From positions 15,001-79,000 of the forward strand of contig CACJZM010000001.1 in the NCBI GenBank assembly GCA_902597895.1: a stretch of 64,000 nt of DNA. Reading direction: 5' to 3'. Shown one piece after another: positions 20,387-29,257 of this stretch (the first letter of the stretch is position 1; each line of letters opens with the position of its first letter). The translations under genes were made by a program, and so were the position numbers. The stretch comes from an uncultured Pelagibacteraceae bacterium (GTDB lineage: Bacteria; Pseudomonadota; Alphaproteobacteria; Pelagibacterales; Pelagibacteraceae). Below the pieces are notes generated by a model. It saw only the letters and a list, made by a program, of their open reading frames with translations. It was not told the origin of the DNA and did not search any database.

Positions 20387-21121
20387 TTAAGGTTTATATT
20401 CCATTATTTTTTTTAAAGCTACAAAATCTTCCATTGTATCAACTCCTATTGAAGGTTTGTTAGCTAAAGCAACGTTAATTTTAATACCATTATCAACTGC
20501 TCTCATTTGTTCAAGTTTGTTTTTAATCTCATTTTTAGACTGTTTTAATTTAATAAATTTTTTTAATATTTTAACTTTATATATGTATACCCCGATATGA
20601 TGATATACATTTTGTTTTAAATTTGTTATCCGTTTAAAATCTTTTGCATATGGGAAATTATGGTTATTAATTTTAAAATTGGTTATTACTTTAACTATAT
20701 TTTTATTTTTATAAATACTATTGTTTTTTATCTCTGTAGCTAAAGTTCCTATATCTGAATTATTTTTTTTTGTAAATTTGTATAAATTTTTAAGATCATT
20801 AATATCTATGTTAGGCTCATCACCTTGTAGATTAATTACATAATCTACATTTTTATTTTTTAGTTTTGTTAAGCATTCAAAAATTCTATCTGTTCCTGTT
20901 TTATGTTTGTTGCTTGTAATAATTGCTTGCCCTCCATTTTTTTTTACTTCGTTTAATATTTCTATATCTTCTGTTGCAACATATACTTTGCCTAATTTTG
21001 ACTCTTTGGCTCTCTTAACAACTTGAGAGATAATTGATCTTCCATTTATTTTGAGCAAAGGTTTATTTGGCAATCTTGAGGCTGAAAGCCTAGATGGTAT
21101 TAATATTAATGTTTTTTGCAT
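20387..21121 (-). CDS. kdsB: 3-deoxy-manno-octulosonate cytidylyltransferase
   Basis: Activates Kdo as CMP-Kdo for lipid A core synthesis. The N-terminal nucleotide-binding motif IPSRLSASRLPNKPL and the LQGDEPNID segment near residue 99 are diagnostic. Length 244 is typical. With kdsD (26912) and lptB/lptC it shows that the cell builds and exports Kdo-containing LPS. It diverges from the cytochrome c gene. Confidence 0.95.
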   Translation of the reverse strand: MQKTLILIPSRLSASRLPNKPLLKINGRSIISQVVKRAKESKLGKVYVATEDIEILNEVKKNGGQAIITSNKHKTGTDRIFECLTKLKNKNVDYVINLQGDEPNIDINDLKNLYKFTKKNNSDIGTLATEIKNNSIYKNKNIVKVITNFKINNHNFPYAKDFKRITNLKQNVYHHIGVYIYKVKILKKFIKLKQSKNEIKNKLEQMRAVDNGIKINVALANKPSIGVDTMEDFVALKKIMEYKP

Positions 21122-21139
21122 TGTAAATTAACTAATTTA

Positions 21140-21156
21140 TGCGTCTAAGGGACGCA
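21140..21156. promoter_or_regulatory. short inverted repeat between kdsB and the cytochrome c gene
   Basis: TGCGTC (21140-21145) and GACGCA (21151-21156) form a perfect 6-bp inverted repeat in the roughly 107-nt divergent intergenic region. It is one of the few G/C-rich words in the region. It could be an operator or a 5'-UTR hairpin of kdsB; no regulator is identified. Confidence 0.3.
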
Positions 21157-21228
21157 AATAATTAAACTAAATTATTTAAGTATTTTACGATCTAACATGT
21201 TATAGGATTAAAAGACATAAAAATTTAA

Positions 21229-21759
21229 ATGAACTCATTTGAAATTCAAAAAATAGTTTCGGCTATACTAATAACAATTTTGGTTGTATTTGGAATTGGC
21301 AAAATTTCTGATTTTTTTTTCAATAAAGACCCTGAATTAGTTGTTGCTTATAAAGTAGACCCTCCTGAAGGAATGAGTGACAAAAAAGAAATGGGGTCAT
21401 CTGAATTGGATTTGAAAGCGATGTTTGCTCTCGCTGATTTGGCTCATGGAGAAAAGGTTTTTAAAAAATGTGCAGCGTGCCATAGTATTAAACAAGGTGG
21501 GGGAAACAAAATTGGACCTAAGTTATGGAATGTTATGTTTAGATCTGTAGGAGCAGTTGAAGATTATAAATATTCAAAATCTTTGATATCATACAAAAAA
21601 GAATGGACATGGGAAGAAATGAATGGATTTCTTATTAAACCTTCATCATGGATTAAAGGAAATAAAATGGGTTTTGCAGGTTTAAAGGATGAAAAAGATA
21701 GAGCGTCTGTAATTTTATATTTAAACCAAAATAGTGATAATCCAAAAACTTTACCTTAG
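21229..21759 (+). CDS. membrane-anchored class I cytochrome c (CycM-like)
   Basis: An electron carrier facing the periplasm. An N-terminal hydrophobic helix (about 10-30) serves as an uncleaved anchor, followed by a linker. A single-heme domain has CAACH at 81-85 and a likely axial Met at M147 (GNKMGFAG). This matches membrane cytochrome c552/CycM, which in Alphaproteobacteria links the bc1 complex to cytochrome oxidase. Its 3' end overlaps convergent argF by 9 nt. Confidence 0.9.
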   Translation: MNSFEIQKIVSAILITILVVFGIGKISDFFFNKDPELVVAYKVDPPEGMSDKKEMGSSELDLKAMFALADLAHGEKVFKKCAACHSIKQGGGNKIGPKLWNVMFRSVGAVEDYKYSKSLISYKKEWTWEEMNGFLIKPSSWIKGNKMGFAGLKDEKDRASVILYLNQNSDNPKTLP

Positions 21760-22680
21760 TTTTCCAAAGCAATATAATAATATACTTTTTTGAACATGCA
21801 CTCTATTCAGAGCTTGTTGCCATACATGAGATTTTCTTCCCAAAAAAACTTCTTCACTAACTTCAGAGCCTCGAGGCAAACAATGAAGAAATATACAATT
21901 TTTTTTAGCATAGCTAATTAATTTTTTATCTATCTTAAATTTTGCAAATTGCTTAATTTTTTTTATTTTATTTACTTTATCATTTAAAGATATCACCTTG
22001 TCTGAAAAAATAACATCTGCTCCACTAGCTGCCTTTTTAGCATCGTTATATATATATATTTTTCTATTATTTTTTTTGACCCAGTCTCTAATTTTTTTAC
22101 TTGGTTCAAATTTTTTAGGACAACCTATGTTAAGTTTAAATGAAAATTTTACTGAAGCAGCTATTAAACTATCTAAAACATTATTTGAATCTCCAATCCA
22201 ACAAACATTTAATTTAGATATTGGTTTTTTCTTTATTTCCTCCACTGTAAATACATCAGACAATACTTGAGTAGGATGTGAAGATGGGCTTAATCCATTT
22301 ATAATAGGGATAGAAAGATGATCTCTAAATTTTTCAACTTTTTTATCGCTATCAGTTCTAAGCATGAATCCATCACCATATGTTGATAATATTTTAGCGG
22401 TATCTTCAATACTTTCACCTCCCTGGCCTAAATGGAGTTCATTTGATCTAAGTGTCAATGTCCCTCCGCCAAGTTGTTTAATGGCTAAGTAAAAACTTAT
22501 TCTTGTTCTTGAACTAGCTTTTTCAAACATTTGGATTAAGATTTTTCCCTTTAATGGTGCCCCTTTATCAACTTCAAGGGTATTTAATTTTTTTCTTAAA
22601 TTTTTTCTTTTTTTTGCATCTGAAATTATTTTTTTTAAATCTTTTGCAGGAATATCTTTTAAATTTATAAAATGTTTCAT
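21751..22680 (-). CDS. argF: ornithine carbamoyltransferase
   Basis: Makes citrulline from ornithine and carbamoyl phosphate. The carbamoyl-phosphate-binding motif SSRTR is at 56-60, the ornithine-side HPTQ segment near 136, and the HCLPR motif near 268-272. Length 309 is normal. Only the start of the next codon separates it from argD, so argD-argF is an operon. Confidence 0.96.
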   Translation of the reverse strand: MKHFINLKDIPAKDLKKIISDAKKRKNLRKKLNTLEVDKGAPLKGKILIQMFEKASSRTRISFYLAIKQLGGGTLTLRSNELHLGQGGESIEDTAKILSTYGDGFMLRTDSDKKVEKFRDHLSIPIINGLSPSSHPTQVLSDVFTVEEIKKKPISKLNVCWIGDSNNVLDSLIAASVKFSFKLNIGCPKKFEPSKKIRDWVKKNNRKIYIYNDAKKAASGADVIFSDKVISLNDKVNKIKKIKQFAKFKIDKKLISYAKKNCIFLHCLPRGSEVSEEVFLGRKSHVWQQALNRVHVQKSILLYCFGKLR

Positions 22681-23847
22681 TTAATTTATTTCTGAACAAA
22701 CCTTTTTGATAATTTTTAGAGCCTGGTCTATTTCATTTTTTTTGACATTTAATGGTGGTAAAATTCTAACCACATTTTCTGCTGCTTTTATTGTGAGTAA
22801 TTTATTTTCCATCAATTTTTTGATAAAATTAACCTGATTGGTATGAAGCTGTATTCCAATTAGTAAACCTTTACCTCGAATTTCTTTAATAATATTTGGA
22901 TATATCATTTTAATTTCGTGTAACTTTAAAAAGAAATAATTTGAAATATTTTTTACATTTTTTAAAAATTTTCTCTTAGATACAATTTCCATTACAGAAT
23001 TTCCTACAGACATTGCTAAAGGATTGCCACCAAATGTTGATCCATGTGAGCCTGGGGTCATCTTTGATGCAACTTTTTTATTCATTAAGACTGCTCCAAT
23101 TGGAAATCCGCCCCCAATTCCTTTTGCTATTGGAACTATATCTGGTTTTACCTTGGATTTTTCAAATGCAAAAAAATCACCGGATCTACCAATTCCACAT
23201 TGAACTTCATCAAGTATTAAAAGGATATTTTTTTTATTACAAATTTTTCTTAATTCTCTCAAACACCAATCTGGTATTACCTTTATACCCCCCTCACCCA
23301 TAATAGTTTCTACCATGATAGCTGCTGTATTTTTATTAATCTTCTTTTTTAAAGATTTGTGATTTCCAAAAAGAAAATGATCAAAACCACCTGCTTTTGG
23401 TCCAAATCCTTCTGTCATTTTTTTTGATCCACTTGCATAAATTGCAGCTATTGTTCTTCCATGGAACGAATTTTTTACACATAATATTCTATTTTTTTTT
23501 GGTTTACCTATTGAATGAAAATATTTTCTAGCAACTTTTATTGCTCCTTCGGTGGCTTCTGTTCCACTATTTTGAAACATTACAAAGTCAGCAAAAGTTT
23601 TTTTGGTAAGTCTTTGGGCTAATTTTTCCCCTTCTGGGATTACAAAAGCGTTTGAAACATGCCAAAGTTTTTTTGATTGTTTGTTAATTGTTTTTACTAG
23701 TTGTGGGTGAGCATGTCCCAAGGAATTTACAGCTATACCTTGAACAAAATCTAAATATTTTTTTCCATCAGTAGAATATAAAAAACTTCCTTTTCCATAT
23801 TTAAAGGAAATTTTTCTTCGATTATAATTTTTCACTAATTTGCTCAT
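22681..23847 (-). CDS. argD: acetylornithine / succinyldiaminopimelate aminotransferase
   Basis: A PLP enzyme of fold type I. The PLP-lysine lies in VPIAKGIGGGFPIGA (about residue 240), with the preceding LILDEVQCGIGRSG motif and the GTEATEGAIKVARKY phosphate-binding region. Length 388 is typical. Members of this family often also serve in lysine synthesis, which would fit dapD and dapE in this window. First gene of argD-argF. Confidence 0.94.
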   Translation of the reverse strand: MSKLVKNYNRRKISFKYGKGSFLYSTDGKKYLDFVQGIAVNSLGHAHPQLVKTINKQSKKLWHVSNAFVIPEGEKLAQRLTKKTFADFVMFQNSGTEATEGAIKVARKYFHSIGKPKKNRILCVKNSFHGRTIAAIYASGSKKMTEGFGPKAGGFDHFLFGNHKSLKKKINKNTAAIMVETIMGEGGIKVIPDWCLRELRKICNKKNILLILDEVQCGIGRSGDFFAFEKSKVKPDIVPIAKGIGGGFPIGAVLMNKKVASKMTPGSHGSTFGGNPLAMSVGNSVMEIVSKRKFLKNVKNISNYFFLKLHEIKMIYPNIIKEIRGKGLLIGIQLHTNQVNFIKKLMENKLLTIKAAENVVRILPPLNVKKNEIDQALKIIKKVCSEIN

Positions 23848-23863
23848 TTTTTGTATTTTTGTA

Positions 23864-24673
23864 TTAAGACTTAATTTTATATCCTTTTTTATAAAGAGTA
23901 TATGCTATTATCCACATCAAAACTGATATAATAATTAAATAAGATAAACCAAACGTAATTGAACCATCCATACTATTAATAAAAGAATATCTAAATCCAT
24001 CAATCATATGAAAAAATGGATTATAATAGCTTAATGTCACTAAATAACTTGGTAATCTTTCTAATGAATAAAATGTCCCAGATAAAAAAGATAAAGGAAC
24101 AATTATAAAATTTGTTACAGTTGCCATATGATCAAATTTATCTGCCCAAAGTCCTGCTATAAATCCAGCTGTCCCCATTATAAATGAACTAACTATTAGA
24201 TATGAAGAAAAAACTAAAAAATTTTTTATTTCTATTTCAATCATTAAAGAAAAAACGATTATAGAGATAATTGATATCATTACAGCTCTAGTTACAGATG
24301 CTAAAATTATTGCCAATGTCACTTCTGATGCTGATAGTGGTGCGCCAATCATATCAACTATATTCCCCATAACTTTTCCCATTAACAATGATGAAGATGA
24401 GTGCGAAAAAGACTGTTGAATTACCTGCATAGCAATTAAGCCAGGAGCTAAAAATACTATAAATTCTACCCCTAAAACATTGGGTCTTGTTTCTCCTAGC
24501 GCTAGAGAGATTACCAATAAAAAAAGTATAGATGTTACTATTGGACCAACAATAGTTTGTCCAAAAACTGATAAAAATCTTAGAGTTTCTTTAATATAAA
24601 GTGTGTAAGCACCTACCCAATTTATATTAAATCTTCTAACCCCAACTTTATATTTTTTATCTAATTCAACCAT
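23864..24673 (-). CDS. ABC-2 type transporter permease
   Basis: A 269-residue integral membrane protein with about six hydrophobic segments (near 30-55, 60-85, 110-135, 145-170, 180-200, 230-260). The segment around MDGFRYSFIN...FG is typical of ABC-2 permeases of the polysaccharide/drug export class. No ATPase gene adjoins it; the neighbours are argD and gcrA, so its ATPase must be encoded elsewhere. The substrate cannot be told from sequence. Confidence 0.85.
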   Translation of the reverse strand: MVELDKKYKVGVRRFNINWVGAYTLYIKETLRFLSVFGQTIVGPIVTSILFLLVISLALGETRPNVLGVEFIVFLAPGLIAMQVIQQSFSHSSSSLLMGKVMGNIVDMIGAPLSASEVTLAIILASVTRAVMISIISIIVFSLMIEIEIKNFLVFSSYLIVSSFIMGTAGFIAGLWADKFDHMATVTNFIIVPLSFLSGTFYSLERLPSYLVTLSYYNPFFHMIDGFRYSFINSMDGSITFGLSYLIIISVLMWIIAYTLYKKGYKIKS

Positions 24674-24735
24674 TAGTTTTTATTAACAAATTTTTTTAAA
24701 ATATTGTGTAAAAATTAAAAAAAAAGCTTGTTTAA

Positions 24736-24750
24736 ACATATATTATATGT
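24736..24750. promoter_or_regulatory. palindrome upstream of gcrA
   Basis: ACATATA and TATATGT form a perfect 7+7 inverted repeat with one central base, about 50-65 nt before the gcrA ATG in the divergent region with the ABC-2 permease gene. It has the size and symmetry of a dimeric repressor site, but AT-rich palindromes arise easily here. Confidence 0.3.
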
Positions 24751-24800
24751 GTACTACCTTATATTGTTTACAAAGAAAATTAATACACTAAATATAGTAT

Positions 24801-25295
24801 ATGAGCTGGACTGAAGAAAAAATAGAAAAATTAAAAGAGCTTTGGGGAAAAGGAAACACTGCAAGTCAAATAGCTGAAATTATCGGAGGGGTTAGCAGAA
24901 ATGCTGTTATTGGAAAAGCTCATAGAATGTCTCTTAGTGCCAAAATTAAGCACAGAAAATCAAATTATAGTAATAAAAATAATGATCAAATTTACGATGA
25001 TAGTAAAATTAAGCGATCTCGAAAACATAAATTTAAATCTCTAATACTAGATAAAAATTTTGAGCCATCTAAAAACTTAAATTTGGAGGAATTAACTGAA
25101 AGTACATGCAAATATATGGAAGGACACCCTAATGAAAAAGACTCTTCTTTTTGTGGCAGAAAAACAATAGATAAATTTTCATACTGTCCTTTACACTTAA
25201 TGATCGTATTCCAACCTAAAGGAAAGAAAGAAGATTTGACAGATAAAGAAGATGAGGTTCCTCAATTTATTGAAAAAAAAATAAAATCAGCTTAA
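24801..25295 (+). CDS. gcrA: GcrA-type cell cycle regulator
   Basis: An alphaproteobacterial transcription factor that works with sigma-70 at promoters methylated by CcrM. The N-terminal DNA-binding domain is clear (MSWTEEKIEKLKELWGKGNT, then IAEIIGGVSRNAVIGKAHR, residues 1-42). A basic linker follows, then a C-terminal sigma-binding domain with Cys residues (CKYMEGHP, FCGRKTI, YCPLH). Length 164 is typical. GcrA binding of GANTC sites is family knowledge; a partner ccrM is not in the window. Confidence 0.93.
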   Translation: MSWTEEKIEKLKELWGKGNTASQIAEIIGGVSRNAVIGKAHRMSLSAKIKHRKSNYSNKNNDQIYDDSKIKRSRKHKFKSLILDKNFEPSKNLNLEELTESTCKYMEGHPNEKDSSFCGRKTIDKFSYCPLHLMIVFQPKGKKEDLTDKEDEVPQFIEKKIKSA

Positions 25296-25300
25296 GCAGA

Positions 25301-26236
25301 TTAATTTCTAGAATATTGTCCTCTTTCAGTCCACATATAACTGTATTTTTTTATCTCATTCTCAAATTTAAGATCTGCTTTTAATCCATAATCATTTTGA
25401 GTTTTGTAATTTCCAGAAGCAATATTATTATATTTAAGAAGTCGTAATTGATCTAAAGTGATTAATGGTGTAGGAAGAATTTCTGATGTTATAGCAAAAA
25501 TTTTTGCTAGTTGATTTGGAACCGAAATAAATAAACGTTTTTTATTTATTGATTTAGATAAAATTTGTAAAATTTCTTTAAAATATAGTATTTGAGGACC
25601 TGTACACTCAATAATTTCCGAACATATATTCCTATCTATTAATCCTACTATAATTTCAGCTAGATCTTTACAATGAATTGGTGAAAATTTAGGGTTTTCA
25701 AATAACGGAAATATTGGAAATAAACTCAATAAAGAGAGAAATCTTGTGCTAAAATTATCATCTTGTGAATAAACTATTGAAGGTTTCAAAATAGTAGTAT
25801 TTTCAAAATTTTTTTGAACAATTGTTTCACCGTCAAATTTTGATTGGGCATATTTGCTATCTTTTACATTTTCAACACCCAATGCTGATAAATGAATAAA
25901 TTGATCAATTTTATTTTTTTTACATAGTTTGGATATTACTGAAGGCAAGTTGACGTGAATATTTTGAAAACTATTATTTTTTTTTTCATATAATATTCCA
26001 ATTAAATTTATACAAACATCGTGTTTTTCTATAAGTTTTTCTAATGCTTTCTCATCAAATATATTTTCTTCTATGATGTCTAAATAACCAAGTGGTGCTT
26101 GGGTTTTTAAAAAAATGCTTTTATGAGCGTTTCTTGTAACAGCAGTTACTTTATAATTTTTAAGGGTTATTTTCCTTATAATATTTCTTCCTATTTGGCC
26201 ACTTGCTCCAAAGATTAAGACTTTTTTTTTAATCAT
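25301..26236 (-). CDS. NAD(P)-binding Rossmann protein (NDUFA9-like)
   Basis: An atypical short-chain dehydrogenase. It starts with the nucleotide-binding GASGQIG motif (about 10-16) and has the conserved HLSALGVE...SKYAQSKFDGE segment (about 140-160), which lacks the usual YxxxK catalytic pair spacing. This matches the complex I assembly/accessory family related to mitochondrial NDUFA9. Length 311. It converges on gcrA, so it is probably monocistronic. Confidence 0.82.
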   Translation of the reverse strand: MIKKKVLIFGASGQIGRNIIRKITLKNYKVTAVTRNAHKSIFLKTQAPLGYLDIIEENIFDEKALEKLIEKHDVCINLIGILYEKKNNSFQNIHVNLPSVISKLCKKNKIDQFIHLSALGVENVKDSKYAQSKFDGETIVQKNFENTTILKPSIVYSQDDNFSTRFLSLLSLFPIFPLFENPKFSPIHCKDLAEIIVGLIDRNICSEIIECTGPQILYFKEILQILSKSINKKRLFISVPNQLAKIFAITSEILPTPLITLDQLRLLKYNNIASGNYKTQNDYGLKADLKFENEIKKYSYMWTERGQYSRN

Positions 26237-26287
26237 ATATCAAATAATAGACATTATTGTATTGTCTTTATATATATAAAAATACAA

Positions 26288-26905
26288 ATGAATAATATCA
26301 AAATATTTGAAAATGACTTGCCACAAGATATAGATTTGTCTGGTGAAAAAGTTATTGGAATAGACAATGAGGCGCTTGGCTTGGTTTTGGGAAGAGATCC
26401 ATTAACTTTAGTTCAATTAGGTCTAGAATCTAAAAAATTTTATTTAATTAAACTAAATCGAGATACTTATTCAGCGCCAAACTTATGCAAAGTATTATCA
26501 AATCCAAAAACTTTATACATAATGCATTATGCTAGACAAGATCTATTATGGCTTAAGTATCATCTAAGAGTAGAACCAAAAAATATATTTTGTACAAAAA
26601 TTGCATCAAAAATTGCAAGAACAGCTAGCAGTTTTCATGGATATAAAGATTTAGTAAAAGAACTATGTGGAAAAGATATATCAAAAAAAGAGCAACAAAG
26701 TGACTGGGGTAATCCTAATTTATCAACCAAACAAATTAATTATGCAGCTCAAGATACCGAATATCTATTTGAGATGAAAGATAAACTAACGAAAATGTTA
26801 GAAAGGGAAAAAAGGATTGATATTTTTAATCAATGTATGAAAGTTATACCTACATTAGTTGATATGGAAATTGCAGGATATAAGCTTAATATATTTGAAC
26901 ACTAA
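26288..26905 (+). CDS. rnd: ribonuclease D-type 3'-5' exonuclease
   Basis: A DnaQ-like 3'-5' exonuclease for RNA trimming. The ExoI acidic pair appears as IDNEA (about 26-30), ExoII around HYARQDLLWL (about 81-90), and ExoIII as YAAQDTEYL (about 154-162). It stops at 205 residues, so it has only the nuclease domain and no HRDC domains; this short form is common in Alphaproteobacteria. It begins a long plus-strand gene run through folC. Confidence 0.9.
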   Translation: MNNIKIFENDLPQDIDLSGEKVIGIDNEALGLVLGRDPLTLVQLGLESKKFYLIKLNRDTYSAPNLCKVLSNPKTLYIMHYARQDLLWLKYHLRVEPKNIFCTKIASKIARTASSFHGYKDLVKELCGKDISKKEQQSDWGNPNLSTKQINYAAQDTEYLFEMKDKLTKMLEREKRIDIFNQCMKVIPTLVDMEIAGYKLNIFEH

Positions 26906-26911
26906 ATATTT

Positions 26912-27883
26912 ATGAAAAAGATTAATTATAAAAATGTAGCAAGAAATGTTATCGATCTTGAAATTGCTGCACTAAAAAAATTAAGATCATCAATTAATAA
27001 GTCGTTTGACCAAGCGGTAGACGCGATTGTTAAATGTCAATCAAAAATAATACTTTGCGGCGTTGGCAAGAGCTATTTAATTGCAAGCAAAATATCAGCT
27101 ACTTTTTCTTCAGTCGGTTGCCCTTCTTTTTCTTTATCTGCAAACGAATGTTCGCATGGAGATTTGGGCAGTATCTCTAAAAAAGATTTGTTGATACTTT
27201 TTAGTAATTCTGGAGAAACTCAAGAACTTAAACCGGTCATTGAATATGCTAACAGGAATAGAATTACATTAATTGGTATTGTGTCTAAAAAAAATTCTAT
27301 ACTTTTTAGAGCATCAGATATAAAACTTTTTATTCCTGAAGTAAAAGAAGCTGGTCTGGGAATTGTTCCTACTAGCAGTACATGTGAACAACTAGCCATT
27401 GGTGACTGTTTAGCTGTAGCGGCGCTAAACAAAAAAGGATTTAGTAAAAAAAATTTTAAAATTTTGCATCCTAAAGGTGCTCTAGGAGCTCAATTAAAAA
27501 CTGTAGAAGATTTAATGATAAAGGGAGATAAAATTCCATTTATAAATCAAAAGCTAGAGATGAAAAAGGCTCTGAGCCTAATAACAAGAAAAAAATTAGG
27601 AGTATTAATTGCAGTTGATAAAAAAAAATTTACCACAGGTATAATTACAGATGGTCAAATTAGGAGATTCAGTCAAAAAAACTCTAATTTAAAATCTTTA
27701 AATGTTAATGAAATTATGACTACAAACCCATTGTCAGTTGATAAAGATACTTTAGCATCAAAAGCTCTTGCAATTATGTCTCAAAACAAAATTACTAGTT
27801 TGTGTGTCCATAAAAATAATAAAAGAAGAAAAACTATAGGTTTATTACATATACACCACATACTCAGTGCAAATATAAATTAA
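26912..27883 (+). CDS. kdsD: arabinose-5-phosphate isomerase (KdsD/KpsF)
   Basis: Converts ribulose-5-phosphate to arabinose-5-phosphate, the first step toward Kdo. A SIS domain (about 35-170, with SANECSHGDLG and FSNSGETQE) is followed by two CBS domains (about 205-320). Length 323 is normal. It lies 6 nt after rnd and overlaps lptC by 1 nt, the conserved alphaproteobacterial LPS cluster. Confidence 0.94.
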   Translation: MKKINYKNVARNVIDLEIAALKKLRSSINKSFDQAVDAIVKCQSKIILCGVGKSYLIASKISATFSSVGCPSFSLSANECSHGDLGSISKKDLLILFSNSGETQELKPVIEYANRNRITLIGIVSKKNSILFRASDIKLFIPEVKEAGLGIVPTSSTCEQLAIGDCLAVAALNKKGFSKKNFKILHPKGALGAQLKTVEDLMIKGDKIPFINQKLEMKKALSLITRKKLGVLIAVDKKKFTTGIITDGQIRRFSQKNSNLKSLNVNEIMTTNPLSVDKDTLASKALAIMSQNKITSLCVHKNNKRRKTIGLLHIHHILSANIN

Positions 27884-28470
27884 TGAATGTTAAAACCTTA
27901 ACACAAATTTTTTTAATACTTGCTATAATTTCAATTACTTTATTTTTTTTTTATAAATATTTCTATCAAACAAATAATCCAATTGAATTAGTTGAAAAAA
28001 AGACTGTCAAAGAGCAAGATCTTATAGAGGAAAAAATTGACAATATAATAGAAGACTTAACTTTTGAAAATATAGGCATGGATGGAAATATATTTAAAAT
28101 AGACTCAAGATATGGAGAATTTTCAGTTGATGATCAAAATTCTGTTGAATTAACTGATGTTAAAGCAACAATTAAAATGGTTGGAAGAGATACAATTTTT
28201 ATTACATCAGAAAAAGCAGATTACAATAAATTGAGTCTCAAAACAAAGTTTTATATAAATGTAAGCATTCGATACGAGGAAAACATCGTTACAAGTGATA
28301 ATTTATATATTGATTTAAGTAAAAATTTTGCATCAATAAATGGCAATGTAGTCTTTAATAATAAAAATATGGAAAGTTATGCAGATAATATAGATTTTAA
28401 TATTATCGAAGAAAGTATTTCAATAAATATGTTTGACAAAGAAGATAAAATTAAAATAAAAAGAAAATAG
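27883..28470 (+). CDS. lptC: LPS export protein LptC-like
   Basis: 195 residues with one N-terminal membrane helix (about 8-25) and a periplasmic beta-jellyroll-like region with the alternating pattern of LptC/LptA proteins (about 60-190). In other Alphaproteobacteria lptC is followed by lptA and lptB, but here lptB follows directly. The protein may have to serve as the bridge alone, or lptA lies elsewhere. Assignment rests on position, topology and weak similarity. Confidence 0.75.
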   Translation: MNVKTLTQIFLILAIISITLFFFYKYFYQTNNPIELVEKKTVKEQDLIEEKIDNIIEDLTFENIGMDGNIFKIDSRYGEFSVDDQNSVELTDVKATIKMVGRDTIFITSEKADYNKLSLKTKFYINVSIRYEENIVTSDNLYIDLSKNFASINGNVVFNNKNMESYADNIDFNIIEESISINMFDKEDKIKIKRK

Positions 28471-29250
28471 ATGGCAATAATAAAAAAATTTAGGATAACA
28501 ACTTTCAAAAAAGAAAGGCCAAAAATCCAATTAAAAAATATTTCTTTTGCATTTAATAAGAGACAAATACTTGAGGATATCTCTTTTATGATAAGAGAAG
28601 GTGAGATTTGTGGCATACTTGGACCTAATGGAGTAGGTAAATCAACAATTTTTAATTTAATTACAGGTCTTTTGAAGCCAGATTATGGGGATATAGAAAT
28701 TAATCAAAAAAAAGTAACCGATATTCCAATTTATAAAAGAGCATTGGATTTTGGTGTAGCAATTGTTCCTCAGACAGGTGGTGTTTTTGCAAACTTAAGC
28801 TGTTCTCAAAATTTAAAAGCTATAAGTGAAATAGTTATAGATGATAAAAACCAAAGAAATTTTAAAATTGAAAATATGATCTCAAAATTTCAATTAGAAC
28901 CAGTAAAAGATATTAAGGCAAAATTTTTATCAGGTGGTCAAAGAAAAAGATTATCTATTGCAATGTCATTGCTTTCAGATCCTAATATTATTTTAATGGA
29001 TGAGCCATTTCAAGGACTAGATATAATGTCAACAAGAGAATTACAAGAAACAATTGTAAAATTGCAAACAGAGGATAATAGAAGGTCATGCATAATATCA
29101 GATCACGCAGCTAGAGATCTGCTCGCAATAAGCGATAGAGCTATAATATTAGCAAACAAAAAGATTGCAGCCATTGGTAAACCTTCTGAGATCTTGCAGA
29201 ATGAGGATGCAAAATCTGCATATTTTGGTGATAGTTTCAAAATAAACTAA
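28471..29250 (+). CDS. lptB: LPS export ABC transporter ATPase LptB
   Basis: Powers LPS extraction from the inner membrane. Walker A GPNGVGKS near residues 51-58, signature LSGGQRKR near 153-160, Walker B ILMDEPFQGLD near 172-182, and the switch His in SDHAARD near 210. About 18 N-terminal residues precede the usual start. The order kdsD-lptC-lptB is conserved. It is followed 7 nt later by aroA. Confidence 0.94.
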   Translation: MAIIKKFRITTFKKERPKIQLKNISFAFNKRQILEDISFMIREGEICGILGPNGVGKSTIFNLITGLLKPDYGDIEINQKKVTDIPIYKRALDFGVAIVPQTGGVFANLSCSQNLKAISEIVIDDKNQRNFKIENMISKFQLEPVKDIKAKFLSGGQRKRLSIAMSLLSDPNIILMDEPFQGLDIMSTRELQETIVKLQTEDNRRSCIISDHAARDLLAISDRAIILANKKIAAIGKPSEILQNEDAKSAYFGDSFKIN

Positions 29251-29257
29251 AAATTAA

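Noticed and set aside
22000-22270. Open frames opposite argF, argD, trpB and other genes
   Set aside because: These are antisense shadows in AT-rich DNA; each sits inside a well-identified gene on the other strand and shows no family similarity.
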